From SLSG01 sp964477035 (GTDB taxonomy: Bacteria > Bacteroidota > Bacteroidia > Bacteroidales > UBA7960): a stretch of 64,000 bases of DNA. The stretch covers positions 30,655 to 94,654 of the forward strand of contig CAYZCW010000011.1 of NCBI GenBank assembly GCA_964477035.1. The letters are read 5' to 3'. The position numbers and the translations under genes were made by a program. The notes beneath the pieces are model-generated. The model searched no databases and was not told where the DNA came from. It worked only from the letters and a program-made list of their open reading frames with translations. Below are positions 1 to 8,925 of the stretch, piece by piece (the first letter of the stretch is position 1; each line of letters opens with the position of its first letter).

Positions 1-1376
1 TACCTGCTTCCCTGATTCACGGAATGCCTTTTCACCATCCGGGTCAGTAAGGGGGGCGTGAGCAAGGTGGTCAGGATGACCATGATCACGATCACCGAGA
101 ACACCTCATCCGAGACCACCCCGAGGGCCTTCCCGGTCATGGCAAAGATGAGTCCGACCTCCCCCCGGGGAACCATGGCCGTCCCCACCAGGAGCTTATT
201 GACCTTGCCTGCGCCAAGCCCGGAGGCCAGCTTTCCGACAACGGCAATCAAGGTGATCCCCAATGCCATGAGCAGCAGCGGCAGATTGAACAGGTATTCC
301 AGGCGCACATTCATCCCGGTATAAACAAAGAAAATGGGCACAAACAACAGGCCAACGGGCGTAACCAGGTCCTGAATATGCCGCCTGGCATGCGGGGCAA
401 TCACCGCAAGCATCTTTTCCCGCCTTACGGGCTCGTCACCCTGTATGGCCAGCTGTATATCCCTGACGATTTTCGGATCCTTGAAGTAATGAAAATAGAC
501 CGGATCCAGAATCAGCCCGGCCGCAAAGGCCCCCACCAGGGGCGCCAACCCTGCCTGATAGGCCAGATAAGAAAAAAGCATGCAAAAACTGATGATCAGG
601 GCGAATTTCATGCCGACCCCGGTATTGATCAGGGAAAAAGCCTTGCTGATCTTCGGGGCAAGGTATTGCCCGAGCACAATGGCCCCCACCAGAAATGCCA
701 TCGCTTTGAAGGTGATCCAGCCGATTATGCCCAGGCCGACACCGCCCAGGGCGACGACGGCCGACACCACGGCCAGGATGATCAGTCCCAGCACATCATC
801 GATCACGGCTGCGCCCAGCACCACCTGGGCTTCCTGTGTATGCAAAACCTTCAGGTCCTTGAATACACGCGCGGTAATGCCCACGGAGGTGGCCGTGAGT
901 GTGGCCCCCAGGAAAAGGTACAGCGTCATGCCCTGGCCGGGCAGCAGCAAGGGCCCTATAAAAAAACCAAGGGCAAAAGGCACCACCACCCCGATGATGG
1001 CCACGAGAAAAGCCCTGACGCCCACGTGCCTCATTCCGTCAATGTTGGACTCCAGGCCGATCTGAAACAACAGGATGATCACCCCGAACTCAGCCAGAAA
1101 AGCAATGATCGAGTCGCTTTTGATGGGTTCAAACACATCCCAGCCCAGGAGAAATACATTGCCCATCACCACCCCGATCAGCAGCTCACCCAGCACGGAA
1201 GGCTGGCCAAGTCGCTCGACCAGACTGGACACCCGGGCAGCGATCAGGATGAGGGCGATCCAAAGCAGGTCGTTGGTGATCTGGTGAGCGCCTGTATTTC
1301 CGGCACCGCTGCTGGCATAAACCAGGGCCGGAGCCAGTAAAAAAGCCATTGCCGGCAAAACCATTCTGGAGTTCAT
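1..1376 (-). CDS. CPA2-type cation/proton antiporter, C-terminal part missing at window edge
   Basis: Integral membrane monovalent cation:proton antiporter (Na+/H+ exchanger domain, KefB/CPA2 type). Translation from the ATG at 1376 begins MNSRMVLPAMAFLLAPALVY, then a family-typical stretch with ARVSSLVERLGQPSVLGELL followed by GVVMGNVFLLGW. Many hydrophobic helices follow, and the last visible residues are TPPLLTRMVK, the usual end of the transport domain. About 458 codons are present and the frame is open at base 1, so a C-terminal domain (Usp-like or TrkA-like in relatives) may lie outside the window. The first 20 residues could be a signal-like first helix. A good promoter box sits about 26 bases upstream. 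The ion carried (Na+ or K+) cannot be read from the sequence. The family call is firm, the substrate is not. Confidence 0.88.
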   Translation of the reverse strand, partial: MNSRMVLPAMAFLLAPALVYASSGAGNTGAHQITNDLLWIALILIAARVSSLVERLGQPSVLGELLIGVVMGNVFLLGWDVFEPIKSDSIIAFLAEFGVIILLFQIGLESNIDGMRHVGVRAFLVAIIGVVVPFALGFFIGPLLLPGQGMTLYLFLGATLTATSVGITARVFKDLKVLHTQEAQVVLGAAVIDDVLGLIILAVVSAVVALGGVGLGIIGWITFKAMAFLVGAIVLGQYLAPKISKAFSLINTGVGMKFALIISFCMLFSYLAYQAGLAPLVGAFAAGLILDPVYFHYFKDPKIVRDIQLAIQGDEPVRREKMLAVIAPHARRHIQDLVTPVGLLFVPIFFVYTGMNVRLEYLFNLPLLLMALGITLIAVVGKLASGLGAGKVNKLLVGTAMVPRGEVGLIFAMTGKALGVVSDEVFSVIVIMVILTTLLTPPLLTRMVKRHSVNQGSR

Positions 1377-1709
1377 GGCAAAATTCAGATTTTATGACCG
1401 GCAAAAGTAGGGATTTCCTGCATGGGAAAAACCGGCCTCCCCAATTTGATCATTATCGCAACAAGCCGGGTTTCAGTCCCTGGAGCGGTCCCCTCCCGCA
1501 AACCCGGACGGGTGGGGACATGCTGCCCGTGATCCGGGTTTTCCTCCTCACCGGAGAAGGCATTTTTTTACTACCTTGGTGCCAGAACCAACACCCATCC
1601 TCTGTTAACGCAAGCAGGCAGTCCTTGCCAATGTCCGGGGAATATGCATGAATCCGGCCCGCCAGGCAGACCCCGCTGCCTGGCTGCCATGAAAACCCAT
1701 TAAAAAACC
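1377..1709. other. Intergenic region between divergent antiporter and amidase genes
   Basis: 333 bases with no convincing gene. It holds the leader and -7 box of the antiporter (minus strand) and the leader of the amidase (plus strand). A weak TACCTTGG box at 1572-1579 might serve the amidase. The bases just before the amidase ATG are A-rich (attaaaaaacc), as is common at Bacteroidota starts. Short open frames here have no recognisable content. Confidence 0.6.
1402..1409 (-). promoter_or_regulatory. Bacteroidota-type -7 box for the antiporter gene
   Basis: The minus strand reads TACTTTTG, a perfect TAnnTTTG box, about 26 bases upstream of the ATG at 1376. The expected -33 position holds a run of T (around 1427-1431) rather than a clean TTTG, so only the -7 element is convincing. 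Inferred by eye. Confidence 0.45.
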
Positions 1710-3242
1710 ATGACGGGAAAAATTGCACTCATTTTGATCCTGGTGGTGGGCATCACAGGATGCCGCCGCCAACAAGCAAGCGGGCCGGCCGGCCTTTCAG
1801 AGCTCGGCATTGCCGGCATTCATGAAGCCTACGAAAAGGGAACACTGACTGCGGAACAATTAACCCAGGCTTATCTGGAGCGCATGGCCGAGCTGGATGA
1901 TCAAATCAACGCCATCACTTTCATCAATACGGAGGCCATTGCCATCGCCAGGCAACTGGATGACGAATACCGGATGACCGGAAAGCTGAGGCCCCTTCAC
2001 GGGATTCCCATGGTGGTGAAAGACAACATCAATACCCGGGGGATGCCCACCACGGCAGGCTCGTGGGCACTTCAGGACTTCATCCCGGACAGGGACGCGC
2101 CAATCATCGCGCGCCTGGTGGATGCAGGCGCCATCATCCTGGCGAAAACGAATATGGCGGAATGGGCCTTTTCACCCATGCACACCGAGAGCTCCACCCA
2201 CGGGACCACCCGCAATCCATACAATCCTGATCACGTGCCTGCCGGGTCCAGCGGCGGGACCGCTGCCGCCATCACAGCCAATTTCGGGGTAATCGGGCTG
2301 GGCACCGACACCGGCAATTCCATCCGGGGGCCCTCGGCGCATTGTGCACTGGTCGGCTTCAGGACCACCCTTGGTTTGATCAGCCGAAGCGGCATTGTCC
2401 CCCTGTTTCTGAGAAATGACGTGGCGGGCCCCATGTGCCGCACGGTGGAAGATGCCACCAGGGTGATGGAGGTGATGGCGGGAATGGATCCGGAGGACCC
2501 GATCACGGTACATGCTCAGGGAAAGGTTCCATCCGACTATAAACAATTCCTGGTTAAAGACGGTCTGAAAGGGGCAAGAATCGGGGTGCTCAGAGAGCTA
2601 TCCGACGACAATGTTGATCCGGAAGTGAAGGCCTTGTTTGAACAGGCCATTCTGGATCTCGAATCCCTTGGCGCGGAAATAGTGGACCCATTGGACATTC
2701 CCGGCTTTTCCTCTTTGCGGCAAAACCAATGGTGCGCCACCTTTAGAAAGGATGTGGAATCTTATCTGGCAACCTATGTGCAAAGGGATTCCCTAAGCAC
2801 CCTGGAGGATATCATCCGGATCGGATCCGGCTCCCGCTTCTCAATGGACCGTTTAACGGATCATGCAAGCCGCTCCGGGCGGTGGGGAGACCCGGAAGAA
2901 GCGTGCGGGGATGCCTACCAGGATCCGAAGAGAATTGCTTTCCGCAAGGCCATTGAGGGGGCGATGGATTCCCTGGGTATCGATGCCATCGTCTACCCTT
3001 CATGGAATCACAAACCCGCAAGGATTGCATTTTTTGAAGAGGAGTATTTGGGAGATAACAGCCAGGTGATTTCACCGCATACCGGCCAGCCCGCCTTTAC
3101 CGTGCCCATGGGCTATACGGGCGGGAATCTGCCGGCCGGGATCCAGTTCCTGGGCAGGCTGTTCGACGAGCCCACCCTGATCCGGCTGGCCTATGCCTAT
3201 GAGCAGGGGACCCGGCACAGGAAACCGCCCAGTCTGGAATAG
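1710..3242 (+). CDS. Amidase-signature family hydrolase, lipoprotein
   Basis: 510-residue amidase of the GatA/fatty-acid-amide-hydrolase family, which hydrolyses or transfers amides through a Ser-cisSer-Lys triad. The triad is visible: Lys104 in MVVKDN, the cis-Ser in GSSGGT (180-184) and the nucleophile Ser204 in DTGNSIRGP. The usual GGS is GNS here. The N-terminus is a lipoprotein signal (GITGC, Cys18), so the enzyme is probably anchored in the envelope and acts on an exported amide, not as GatA. There is no gatB or gatC nearby, which fits. Length is normal for stand-alone amidases. Substrate unknown. The next gene is also a lipoprotein hydrolase on the same strand but 217 bases away, so co-transcription is uncertain. 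Confidence 0.9.
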   Translation: MTGKIALILILVVGITGCRRQQASGPAGLSELGIAGIHEAYEKGTLTAEQLTQAYLERMAELDDQINAITFINTEAIAIARQLDDEYRMTGKLRPLHGIPMVVKDNINTRGMPTTAGSWALQDFIPDRDAPIIARLVDAGAIILAKTNMAEWAFSPMHTESSTHGTTRNPYNPDHVPAGSSGGTAAAITANFGVIGLGTDTGNSIRGPSAHCALVGFRTTLGLISRSGIVPLFLRNDVAGPMCRTVEDATRVMEVMAGMDPEDPITVHAQGKVPSDYKQFLVKDGLKGARIGVLRELSDDNVDPEVKALFEQAILDLESLGAEIVDPLDIPGFSSLRQNQWCATFRKDVESYLATYVQRDSLSTLEDIIRIGSGSRFSMDRLTDHASRSGRWGDPEEACGDAYQDPKRIAFRKAIEGAMDSLGIDAIVYPSWNHKPARIAFFEEEYLGDNSQVISPHTGQPAFTVPMGYTGGNLPAGIQFLGRLFDEPTLIRLAYAYEQGTRHRKPPSLE

Positions 3243-3459
3243 ACAGGGCATCGCATCGTGAGCCTGCCATCATTTGAATGAACGCTGAGATGAGATTAAA
3301 AACAGGGGATCCAGGTACAGCCTGGGTCACGCACAACATAGTTTAAAGAATTGTTTAATTTTTGAAAGCTTTTGCACCATAAGTGTTATGTCTTGTCTGA
3401 TATTCCGGCCAAACTTTCTTTTGTGAAAATGTTTTTTTATATCACCTAAAACAACTGTC

Positions 3460-4404
3460 ATGAAAAAGCTGGCTGGACTTATTTTAATGGTGGCCATGGC
3501 GGGCCTGTTTTTTTCCTGCCAAAAGCCAGATGAACTGTTCGAAGAAGGGCTTCCCGGGCAGAAAATCAGTCATGTCCCGGCAAATGCCATGGGTCCGGGC
3601 ATTGACCAGGATCGTTATGTGCAGATGAAAGACCCCGACCTCATGGTCCATTACAGGGTGATCGGCAGGGGCCCTGAGGTCATGGTGTTTATCCCGGGCT
3701 GGACAAACCCGCTGACGGTCTACACCAAACAATTCGACTACTTCAGGGACAAGGCCCGCTGCATCTACATTGACCTTCCGGGACACGGGCTGAGCGATGC
3801 GCCCGAAGGCATTGAATACACCATGGGGCTGATGGCCGATGCCATCCATGCGGTATTAAAAAAGGAAGGGGTCCAAAAATTCACCGGTGTCGGATTCAGC
3901 TGGGGTCATTCACCGCTGACCCAGTTTGAGATCAAGCATCCCGGCATGATCAAAAAGCTTATTTTGCTCGATATTAGCATCCCGACCTGGCCCCCGCTGA
4001 CAGAGGCAATGCGCGGAATGTATTATGAAATGTATGCAGCCATGACCTATGAGGACAAGGTCGCCGCCCTGGATGGGTTGATCCCGCCGGCCACGGCGCC
4101 CGGGGACCTTTTGGAATGGGGACAGTATTTCCCGGAGTTTCCCTCCTGGCTGCTGGCCAATATGAATCATCATTTCTATGCCGAGGAGGTTTGCCAGCCC
4201 TATCCGTGGGATATCCCGATCATGGTGGTTTACAGATTGAGTGGGCCGGTCAAGGAGGCACGTACAAAACTCTTTTTCCCTGATTGCGAGATCCATGTGA
4301 TCGGTGGCACCCAGCATGTCATTCAGTGGGCATACCATGAAACCATCAACCCGCTGATGTACGACTTTGTGGGGCACTTTCCCCCGGGGAAAAAGCCTTT
4401 TTAG
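3460..4404 (+). CDS. Alpha/beta hydrolase lipoprotein
   Basis: 314 residues. Starts MKKLAGLILMVAMAGLFFSC with a lipobox Cys20, so the mature protein is predicted to be lipidated. The alpha/beta hydrolase fold is shown by VFIPGW (oxyanion strand, about 76-81), DLPGHGLSD (105-113), the nucleophile elbow GFSWG (Ser147) and a late GGTQHV giving the likely catalytic His. The Asp/Glu of the triad is probably in the DCEIHV stretch or just before it. Reaction and substrate cannot be told; esterase, lipase-like or haloalkane/epoxide hydrolase roles are all possible. It lies 131 bases from katG in convergent orientation, with no clear terminator between them. Confidence 0.85.
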   Translation: MKKLAGLILMVAMAGLFFSCQKPDELFEEGLPGQKISHVPANAMGPGIDQDRYVQMKDPDLMVHYRVIGRGPEVMVFIPGWTNPLTVYTKQFDYFRDKARCIYIDLPGHGLSDAPEGIEYTMGLMADAIHAVLKKEGVQKFTGVGFSWGHSPLTQFEIKHPGMIKKLILLDISIPTWPPLTEAMRGMYYEMYAAMTYEDKVAALDGLIPPATAPGDLLEWGQYFPEFPSWLLANMNHHFYAEEVCQPYPWDIPIMVVYRLSGPVKEARTKLFFPDCEIHVIGGTQHVIQWAYHETINPLMYDFVGHFPPGKKPF

Positions 4405-4535
4405 AACCATCTCCCCCGGTGTCCAGTATCCAGCAACGGCCCTGCTTACCAATTCAGGTCTTTGGGATGGTTCAGCCTCTACCCTTATGGTTAGAAACGG
4501 ATGCCCTTAAGGCCTTCCTGCCTGGCTGCTGCCGC

Positions 4536-6716
4536 TTATTTCAGGTCAAACCTGTCTGCGTTCATTACCTTTACCCAGGCGTCCACAAAGTCTCTGACGA
4601 ATTTTTCCTTGTTGTCATCCTGTGCATACAGTTCCGCATAGGCCCGCAAAACGGAGTTTGAACCAAACACCAGGTCCACCCTGGTTGCGGTCCACTTGGT
4701 TTCTCCGGTCTTTCTCTCCACGAGGTGGTAGAGGTTGTCACCGACGGGTTTCCAGGAGTACCTCATGTCGGTCAGGTGCACAAAGAAATCATTGGTCAGC
4801 GTGCCTTCCCTGTCCGTAAAGACACCGTGTTTTGTGCCTCCATGGTTGGTTCCCAGCACACGCATGCCGCCGACCAATACGGTCATTTCAGGAGCCGTCA
4901 GGCCCATGAGCTGTGTTCTGTCAAGCAGGAGTTCTTCCGGCTGCACGGCATAATCTTTTTTAAGCCAGTTTCGGTATCCATCGTGAATGGGTTCCAGCAC
5001 ATCGAACGATTCCGCGTCGGTCATTTCGGCGGTGGCATCGCCCCTGCCCGGGCTGAAGGGCACTTTGATATCCACCCCCGCTTCCTGTGCGGCTTTTTCC
5101 ACGGCCGCACTTCCGCCCAGGACAATCAGATCGGCCATGCTGACTTTTTTCTCCAGGCTTTGCTGGATTTCTTCCAGTTTTGCCAGCACCTTTTGCAGCC
5201 TTTCAGGTTCGTTGCCAGCCCAGCCTTTCTGGGGCTCAAGACGGATTCTTGCTCCATTTGCGCCGCCACGGTAGTCGGACCCCCTGAAGGTTCTGGCGCT
5301 GTCCCATGCTGTATTGATCAGCTCCGTCCGGGTCAGTCCTGAATCCAGCAGCCGGGTTTTCAAATCTTCAATATCCGACGCTGACAGGATATAATCCACC
5401 GCCGGAACGGGATCCTGCCAGATGAGGTCTTCCTTGGGTACATCGGGTCCCAGGTAACGGCTCTTCGGGCCCAGATCCCGGTGCGTCAGCTTAAACCAGG
5501 CCCTGGCAAACACTTCAGCAAAGTATTCCGGATCCTTATAAAACCGCTCCGAAATTTTCCGGTACTCCGGATCCATCTTCAGGGCCATATCGGCATCCGT
5601 CATGATGGGGTTGCGGCGCACCCCGGGAATATGGGCATCAAATGGCTTGTCTTCCTCCTTCATGTTTACGGGTTCCCATTGCCATGCCCCGGCGGGACTC
5701 TTGACGGACTCCCATTCGTGGTTGAGCAGAAGGTGGAAGTAGGTATGGTTCCACCTGTCTGGCGTGCTCGTCCATGCACCTTCGAGTCCGCTGGAAACAG
5801 TGTCTTCAGAATGGCCCTTGCCTTTGGGATTTTTCCAGCCAAAGCCCTGCTCTTCCAGTTCGGCTTCTTCCGGCTTCGGGCCCAGGATGGATGCATCGCC
5901 GTTTCCGTGGCACTTGCCCACGGTGTGGCCACCGGCCGTTAATGCCACGGTTTCCTCATCGTTCATGGCCATGCGCTTGAATGTCGTGCGCACATCCTTG
6001 GCGGTTCTCAGCGGGTCGGGATTGCCATCCACCCCCTCGGGATTCACATAGATCAATCCCATCTGCACGGCAGCCAGGGGGTTTTCCAGCGACTCGCGGT
6101 CCTGGTCGTCTGAATAGCGGGCTTTCGTGGGTTCAAGCCATTCTTTCTCCGCCCCCCAGTAAATGTCTTTCTCGGGATGCCATATATCTTCGCGTCCGCC
6201 GGCAAACCCGAATGTCTTGAAGCCCATGGATTCATACGCCATATTCCCGGCCAGGATAAATAAATCAGCCCAGGAGAGTTGGTTGCCGTATTTTTTCTTG
6301 ACCGGCCATAAAAGGCGGCGTGCCTTGTCAAGGTTCACATTGTCGGGCCAGCTGTTCAGCGGCGCAAAGCGCTGGTTGCCCGTATTGCTCCCACCCCGCC
6401 CGTCGGCTATGCGGTAGGTGCCGGCGCTGTGCCAGGCCATGCGGATCATAAAGCCACCATAGTGCCCCCAGTCGGCCGGCCACCAGTCCTGGCTGTCTGT
6501 CATGAGGTTCTTCAGGTCCCTTTTCACTGCCTCCAGATCGAGTTTCTTAAACGCTTCCCTATAATCGAAATCCTTGCCGTACGGGCTTGTTTTGGTGTCG
6601 TGCTGATGCAGAATATCCAGGTTAAGGGCTTTGGGCCACCAGCTCATGACGGATTTGCTTGTGTCGGTATTTGCGCCATGCATTACCGGGCATTTTCCTT
6701 TTTTTGAATTGTCCAT
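4536..6716 (-). CDS. katG: Catalase-peroxidase
   Basis: Bifunctional haem catalase-peroxidase, which removes H2O2 and organic peroxides in the cytoplasm. I take the ATG at 6716 (MDNSKKGKCPVMHG), giving 726 residues; a longer reading would need a TTG at 6764. Both peroxidase-like halves are present at full family length. The distal site is RMAWHSAG (Arg92, Trp95, His96) and the proximal haem ligand is His264 in GGHTVGKCHG. The Trp95-Tyr223-Met249 set that forms the catalase-specific cross-link is present with the same spacing as in the Mycobacterium tuberculosis enzyme. It is read toward the alpha/beta hydrolase gene. A SOUL protein and a glutathione peroxidase lie on the other side, suggesting an oxidative-stress neighbourhood. 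Confidence 0.98.
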   Translation of the reverse strand: MDNSKKGKCPVMHGANTDTSKSVMSWWPKALNLDILHQHDTKTSPYGKDFDYREAFKKLDLEAVKRDLKNLMTDSQDWWPADWGHYGGFMIRMAWHSAGTYRIADGRGGSNTGNQRFAPLNSWPDNVNLDKARRLLWPVKKKYGNQLSWADLFILAGNMAYESMGFKTFGFAGGREDIWHPEKDIYWGAEKEWLEPTKARYSDDQDRESLENPLAAVQMGLIYVNPEGVDGNPDPLRTAKDVRTTFKRMAMNDEETVALTAGGHTVGKCHGNGDASILGPKPEEAELEEQGFGWKNPKGKGHSEDTVSSGLEGAWTSTPDRWNHTYFHLLLNHEWESVKSPAGAWQWEPVNMKEEDKPFDAHIPGVRRNPIMTDADMALKMDPEYRKISERFYKDPEYFAEVFARAWFKLTHRDLGPKSRYLGPDVPKEDLIWQDPVPAVDYILSASDIEDLKTRLLDSGLTRTELINTAWDSARTFRGSDYRGGANGARIRLEPQKGWAGNEPERLQKVLAKLEEIQQSLEKKVSMADLIVLGGSAAVEKAAQEAGVDIKVPFSPGRGDATAEMTDAESFDVLEPIHDGYRNWLKKDYAVQPEELLLDRTQLMGLTAPEMTVLVGGMRVLGTNHGGTKHGVFTDREGTLTNDFFVHLTDMRYSWKPVGDNLYHLVERKTGETKWTATRVDLVFGSNSVLRAYAELYAQDDNKEKFVRDFVDAWVKVMNADRFDLK

Positions 6717-6802
6717 AGCTTTATCATTAGATGTTGGTGAATACCTTGATGGTTTAGCTGTCAAAAAAGTCCTGGCATGCTCAGATTGCCATGGCAGACT
6801 GG

Positions 6803-6835
6803 TAAATATAGGAAATATTTCTCAGGCCGTCACAA
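6803..6835 (-). promoter_or_regulatory. Possible katG promoter
   Basis: On the minus strand a TTG (complement of 6833-6835) is followed after 22 bases by TATATTTA (complement of 6803-6810), 7 of 8 matches to TAnnTTTG. This leaves a leader of about 80 bases before the ATG at 6716. No OxyR- or PerR-like operator could be recognised. By-eye call. Confidence 0.35.
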
Positions 6836-6968
6836 TCGTCTTATTGGCACAGCAAAGGCACCTGACTGCAAGCCCGGCAGCTCAGTATCCTGTTCGAAAG
6901 GGCCGGGACAAAATGGATCCCGGCAACTGAAAAAAAGAACATAGGCTTCCCGGACAGGCGATTTATGT

Positions 6969-6999
6969 TTAATGTTTTTTATTAATATTTAAACATTAA
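6969..6999. promoter_or_regulatory. 9-base inverted repeat in AT-rich upstream region
   Basis: TTAATGTTT (6969-6977) and its exact complement AAACATTAA (6991-6999) are separated by 13 AT-rich bases, 50 bases before the SOUL gene. It could be an operator dyad for that gene or for divergent katG. There is no T-run, so it is not a terminator. AT-richness makes chance more likely. Confidence 0.3.
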
Positions 7000-7048
7000 T
7001 GGCTGTTTTTGTGTTATAGCACCAAACCAATTGCCCAACACTGCCCCC

Positions 7049-7645
7049 ATGAAAACACGTCAACTTATCCTGATGGCCATCATGTTTCTTTCATATTTGC
7101 TTTCAAGCCCCTCCAAATCCGTTGCCCGCGCACCCGAGCAGTACCCATACGAAGTTTTGCAGGACCTGGGACAGTTTGAGCTGCGGCAATACCAGGGGGC
7201 GATTTTTGCCAAAACCCACATCGATGCGGAGACCTACCGCAGGGGTTCCGGGAATGGCTTCCGGACACTGGCCTCCTATATTTTCGGAAACAATGACCGC
7301 AGGGAAAGCATCGCCATGACGGCCCCCGTGGTGATGGGCTGGGAGGACGGCATGGTGATGGAATTCATGATGCCTTCCTCCTTCACGATGGAGACCCTTC
7401 CCGCACCCGGCAATCCCCGCATAGAAATTTATAAAAAGCCCGCTGTGACCATGGCGGGTCTGTCTTTTGGCGGATGGGCCAGCGACCGGCGGATCGCAGA
7501 AAAGATTGAGGAGCTTACATCCCTACTCGATGCCCACGGCATTGCCCATACAGGCCATTTCCAGTATTTTGGCTACAATCCTCCTTACCAGGTATCCAAC
7601 CGCAGAAATGATATCGTCGTGGAAATCACCGGGTGGAAAAAGTGA
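7049..7645 (+). CDS. SOUL-family haem-binding-like protein, exported
   Basis: 198 residues from ATG 7049. An N-terminal hydrophobic signal (about residues 1-28, ending near SKSVARAPEQ) is followed by the SOUL domain opening YEVLQDLGQFELRQY and then ESIAMTAPVV, a hallmark of SOUL proteins. The C-terminus carries the family's GYNPPY pattern. SOUL proteins bind haem or porphyrin in animals; in bacteria their role is poorly known. Export suggests a periplasmic or surface location. It lies 28 bases before the glutathione peroxidase gene and is probably co-transcribed with it. The pairing with peroxidase genes hints at haem or peroxide handling, which is inference. Confidence 0.88.
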   Translation: MKTRQLILMAIMFLSYLLSSPSKSVARAPEQYPYEVLQDLGQFELRQYQGAIFAKTHIDAETYRRGSGNGFRTLASYIFGNNDRRESIAMTAPVVMGWEDGMVMEFMMPSSFTMETLPAPGNPRIEIYKKPAVTMAGLSFGGWASDRRIAEKIEELTSLLDAHGIAHTGHFQYFGYNPPYQVSNRRNDIVVEITGWKK

Positions 7646-7673
7646 GAACCGTTGAACATAAAAAAAGCAGCAC

Positions 7674-8171
7674 ATGTCATCCCCTTTTTACCAGTTTTCG
7701 GCAACCAGCCTTCAGGGAGAACCCATCCGGATGGAAGAATACCGTGGCAAAACCATCCTGGTAGTGAACACGGCGAGCAAGTGCGGGTTCACCCCCCAAT
7801 ATGAAGGCCTGGAGGAGATTTACCGGAAATACAGGGACAAAGGATTTGTCGTGCTGGGCTTTCCCTGCAATCAATTCGGCAACCAGGAACCGGGGGATGA
7901 GGCCTCCATTGCGCGGGGTTGCCTGGTCAATTACGGGGTCAGCTTCCCCGTATTTAGCAAAGTGGATGTCAATGGCAAAAATGCGCATCCGATTTTCAGG
8001 TACCTCAAGAAGGAGCTCAGCGGTTTTCTTGGCAACGGCATCAAATGGAACTTCACAAAGTTCTTAATCGACACCAACGGAAAACCAGTCAAACGGTTTG
8101 GCCCCTCTGTAAAACCTGCGGTGATCGACCATTACCTATCGACCAGGGTATTTGAAGCAAGGGCCCATTGA
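7674..8171 (+). CDS. Glutathione peroxidase-family thiol peroxidase
   Basis: 165 residues, cytoplasmic (no signal). Peroxidase of the GPx family; bacterial Cys forms normally use thioredoxin. Peroxidatic Cys37 lies in NTASKCGFTPQ, with Gln71 and the Trp125-Asn126 pair (WNFTKF) completing the active site. Cys83 sits where thioredoxin-dependent members have the resolving Cys, and Cys65 is in GFPCNQFGNQ. A RBS-like A-rich stretch (cataaaaaaagcagcac) precedes the ATG. It is the second gene of the SOUL-GPx pair and converges on the next gene, a GNAT enzyme, 39 bases away. Confidence 0.95.
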   Translation: MSSPFYQFSATSLQGEPIRMEEYRGKTILVVNTASKCGFTPQYEGLEEIYRKYRDKGFVVLGFPCNQFGNQEPGDEASIARGCLVNYGVSFPVFSKVDVNGKNAHPIFRYLKKELSGFLGNGIKWNFTKFLIDTNGKPVKRFGPSVKPAVIDHYLSTRVFEARAH

Positions 8172-8210
8172 CCATTCTCCTGAAGCGAGGCTGCATATAA
8201 TTATCCCGGG

Positions 8211-8702
8211 CTATTTTTCGGGGGGCGGGGTCGTGGCCCTCGCCGTTTCCCTGACGTAGATCTTCACCTCCAGCATCCCCACATTGTATCCGTTGCAAAG
8301 GTGCCGCCAGCCCTTCCTTTCATAGAAATTTACCAAGTCCGTATACAGGTAAAGTTTTTCAAAGCCCTTATCGCCGGCTTCTTTCAGGCCGTGCTCAAGC
8401 AGCCTGCCGGCGATTCCCTGGTTTCTGTGTTCCTCCGCCACGAACAGGCAGGCGAGCCATGGCATGAGGTCCTGCCGGCTGATCAGGTCGTTCGTCAGCA
8501 GGGCGTAGGTTCCGATGATGCGGTCCCCCTGGTCCAGGGCAAGATAGAATTTTGGCAAGGGAACATTTTTGTCCAGCGAATGAACGATGCAGTCCTCATA
8601 AAAGGCAAAGTTCTTATCATTGCCCCAGCACTTCCAGAAGAAGTCAACGGCCTTTCCGGCCAGTTCAGGACTTTGGGAAAGTTCAACGATCCGGGTGTTC
8701 AT
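8211..8702 (-). CDS. GNAT-family N-acetyltransferase
   Basis: 163 residues from ATG 8702 (MNTRIVELSQSPELAGKAVD). GNAT fold: acetyl-CoA binding motif A is seen as LFVAEEHRNQGIAGRLLEHG, preceded by the YLALDQGDRIIGTYAL strand pair and followed by LYLYTDLVNFYERKGW. The frame is open for another 75 codons upstream, but that part has no GNAT content and the domain starts at once from 8702. The acyl acceptor is unknown. The gene is read alone, convergent with the peroxidase gene and divergent from the aminopeptidase. Confidence 0.85.
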   Translation of the reverse strand: MNTRIVELSQSPELAGKAVDFFWKCWGNDKNFAFYEDCIVHSLDKNVPLPKFYLALDQGDRIIGTYALLTNDLISRQDLMPWLACLFVAEEHRNQGIAGRLLEHGLKEAGDKGFEKLYLYTDLVNFYERKGWRHLCNGYNVGMLEVKIYVRETARATTPPPEK

Positions 8703-8925
8703 TACCTTGTCTTTGATTGTTTCCAGAAAAACACAAAACGTCAGAGATTTTTGCAAATATCTCAATAATCCATCAAAAATTGGCGCCTGAAAAGCACTAT
8801 TACCGGGGTCACCAAATCCGGGAACGGCACCCTCCCTGATTTGAACCCAGCAGTAAATTTCATGAATCAAAACCGGGCTATTGAATCTGGCATAATCTTT
8901 GACACACATCGATTTTTTGACACCC

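Larger units (their letters stand above)
6717..7048. other. Intergenic region between divergent katG and SOUL genes
   Basis: 332 bases with no gene. It holds the possible katG promoter (6803-6835), a very AT-rich stretch at about 6961-7020 with a 9-base inverted repeat, and the leader of the SOUL gene. A TTG start at 7031 for the SOUL gene is possible but would add six residues before a good signal peptide, so ATG 7049 is preferred. Confidence 0.55.

Noticed and set aside
378..1340. 320-codon plus-strand frame opposite the antiporter
   Set aside because: The minus-strand reading is a clear membrane antiporter; the plus-strand product is a His/Gln/Asp-rich artefact.
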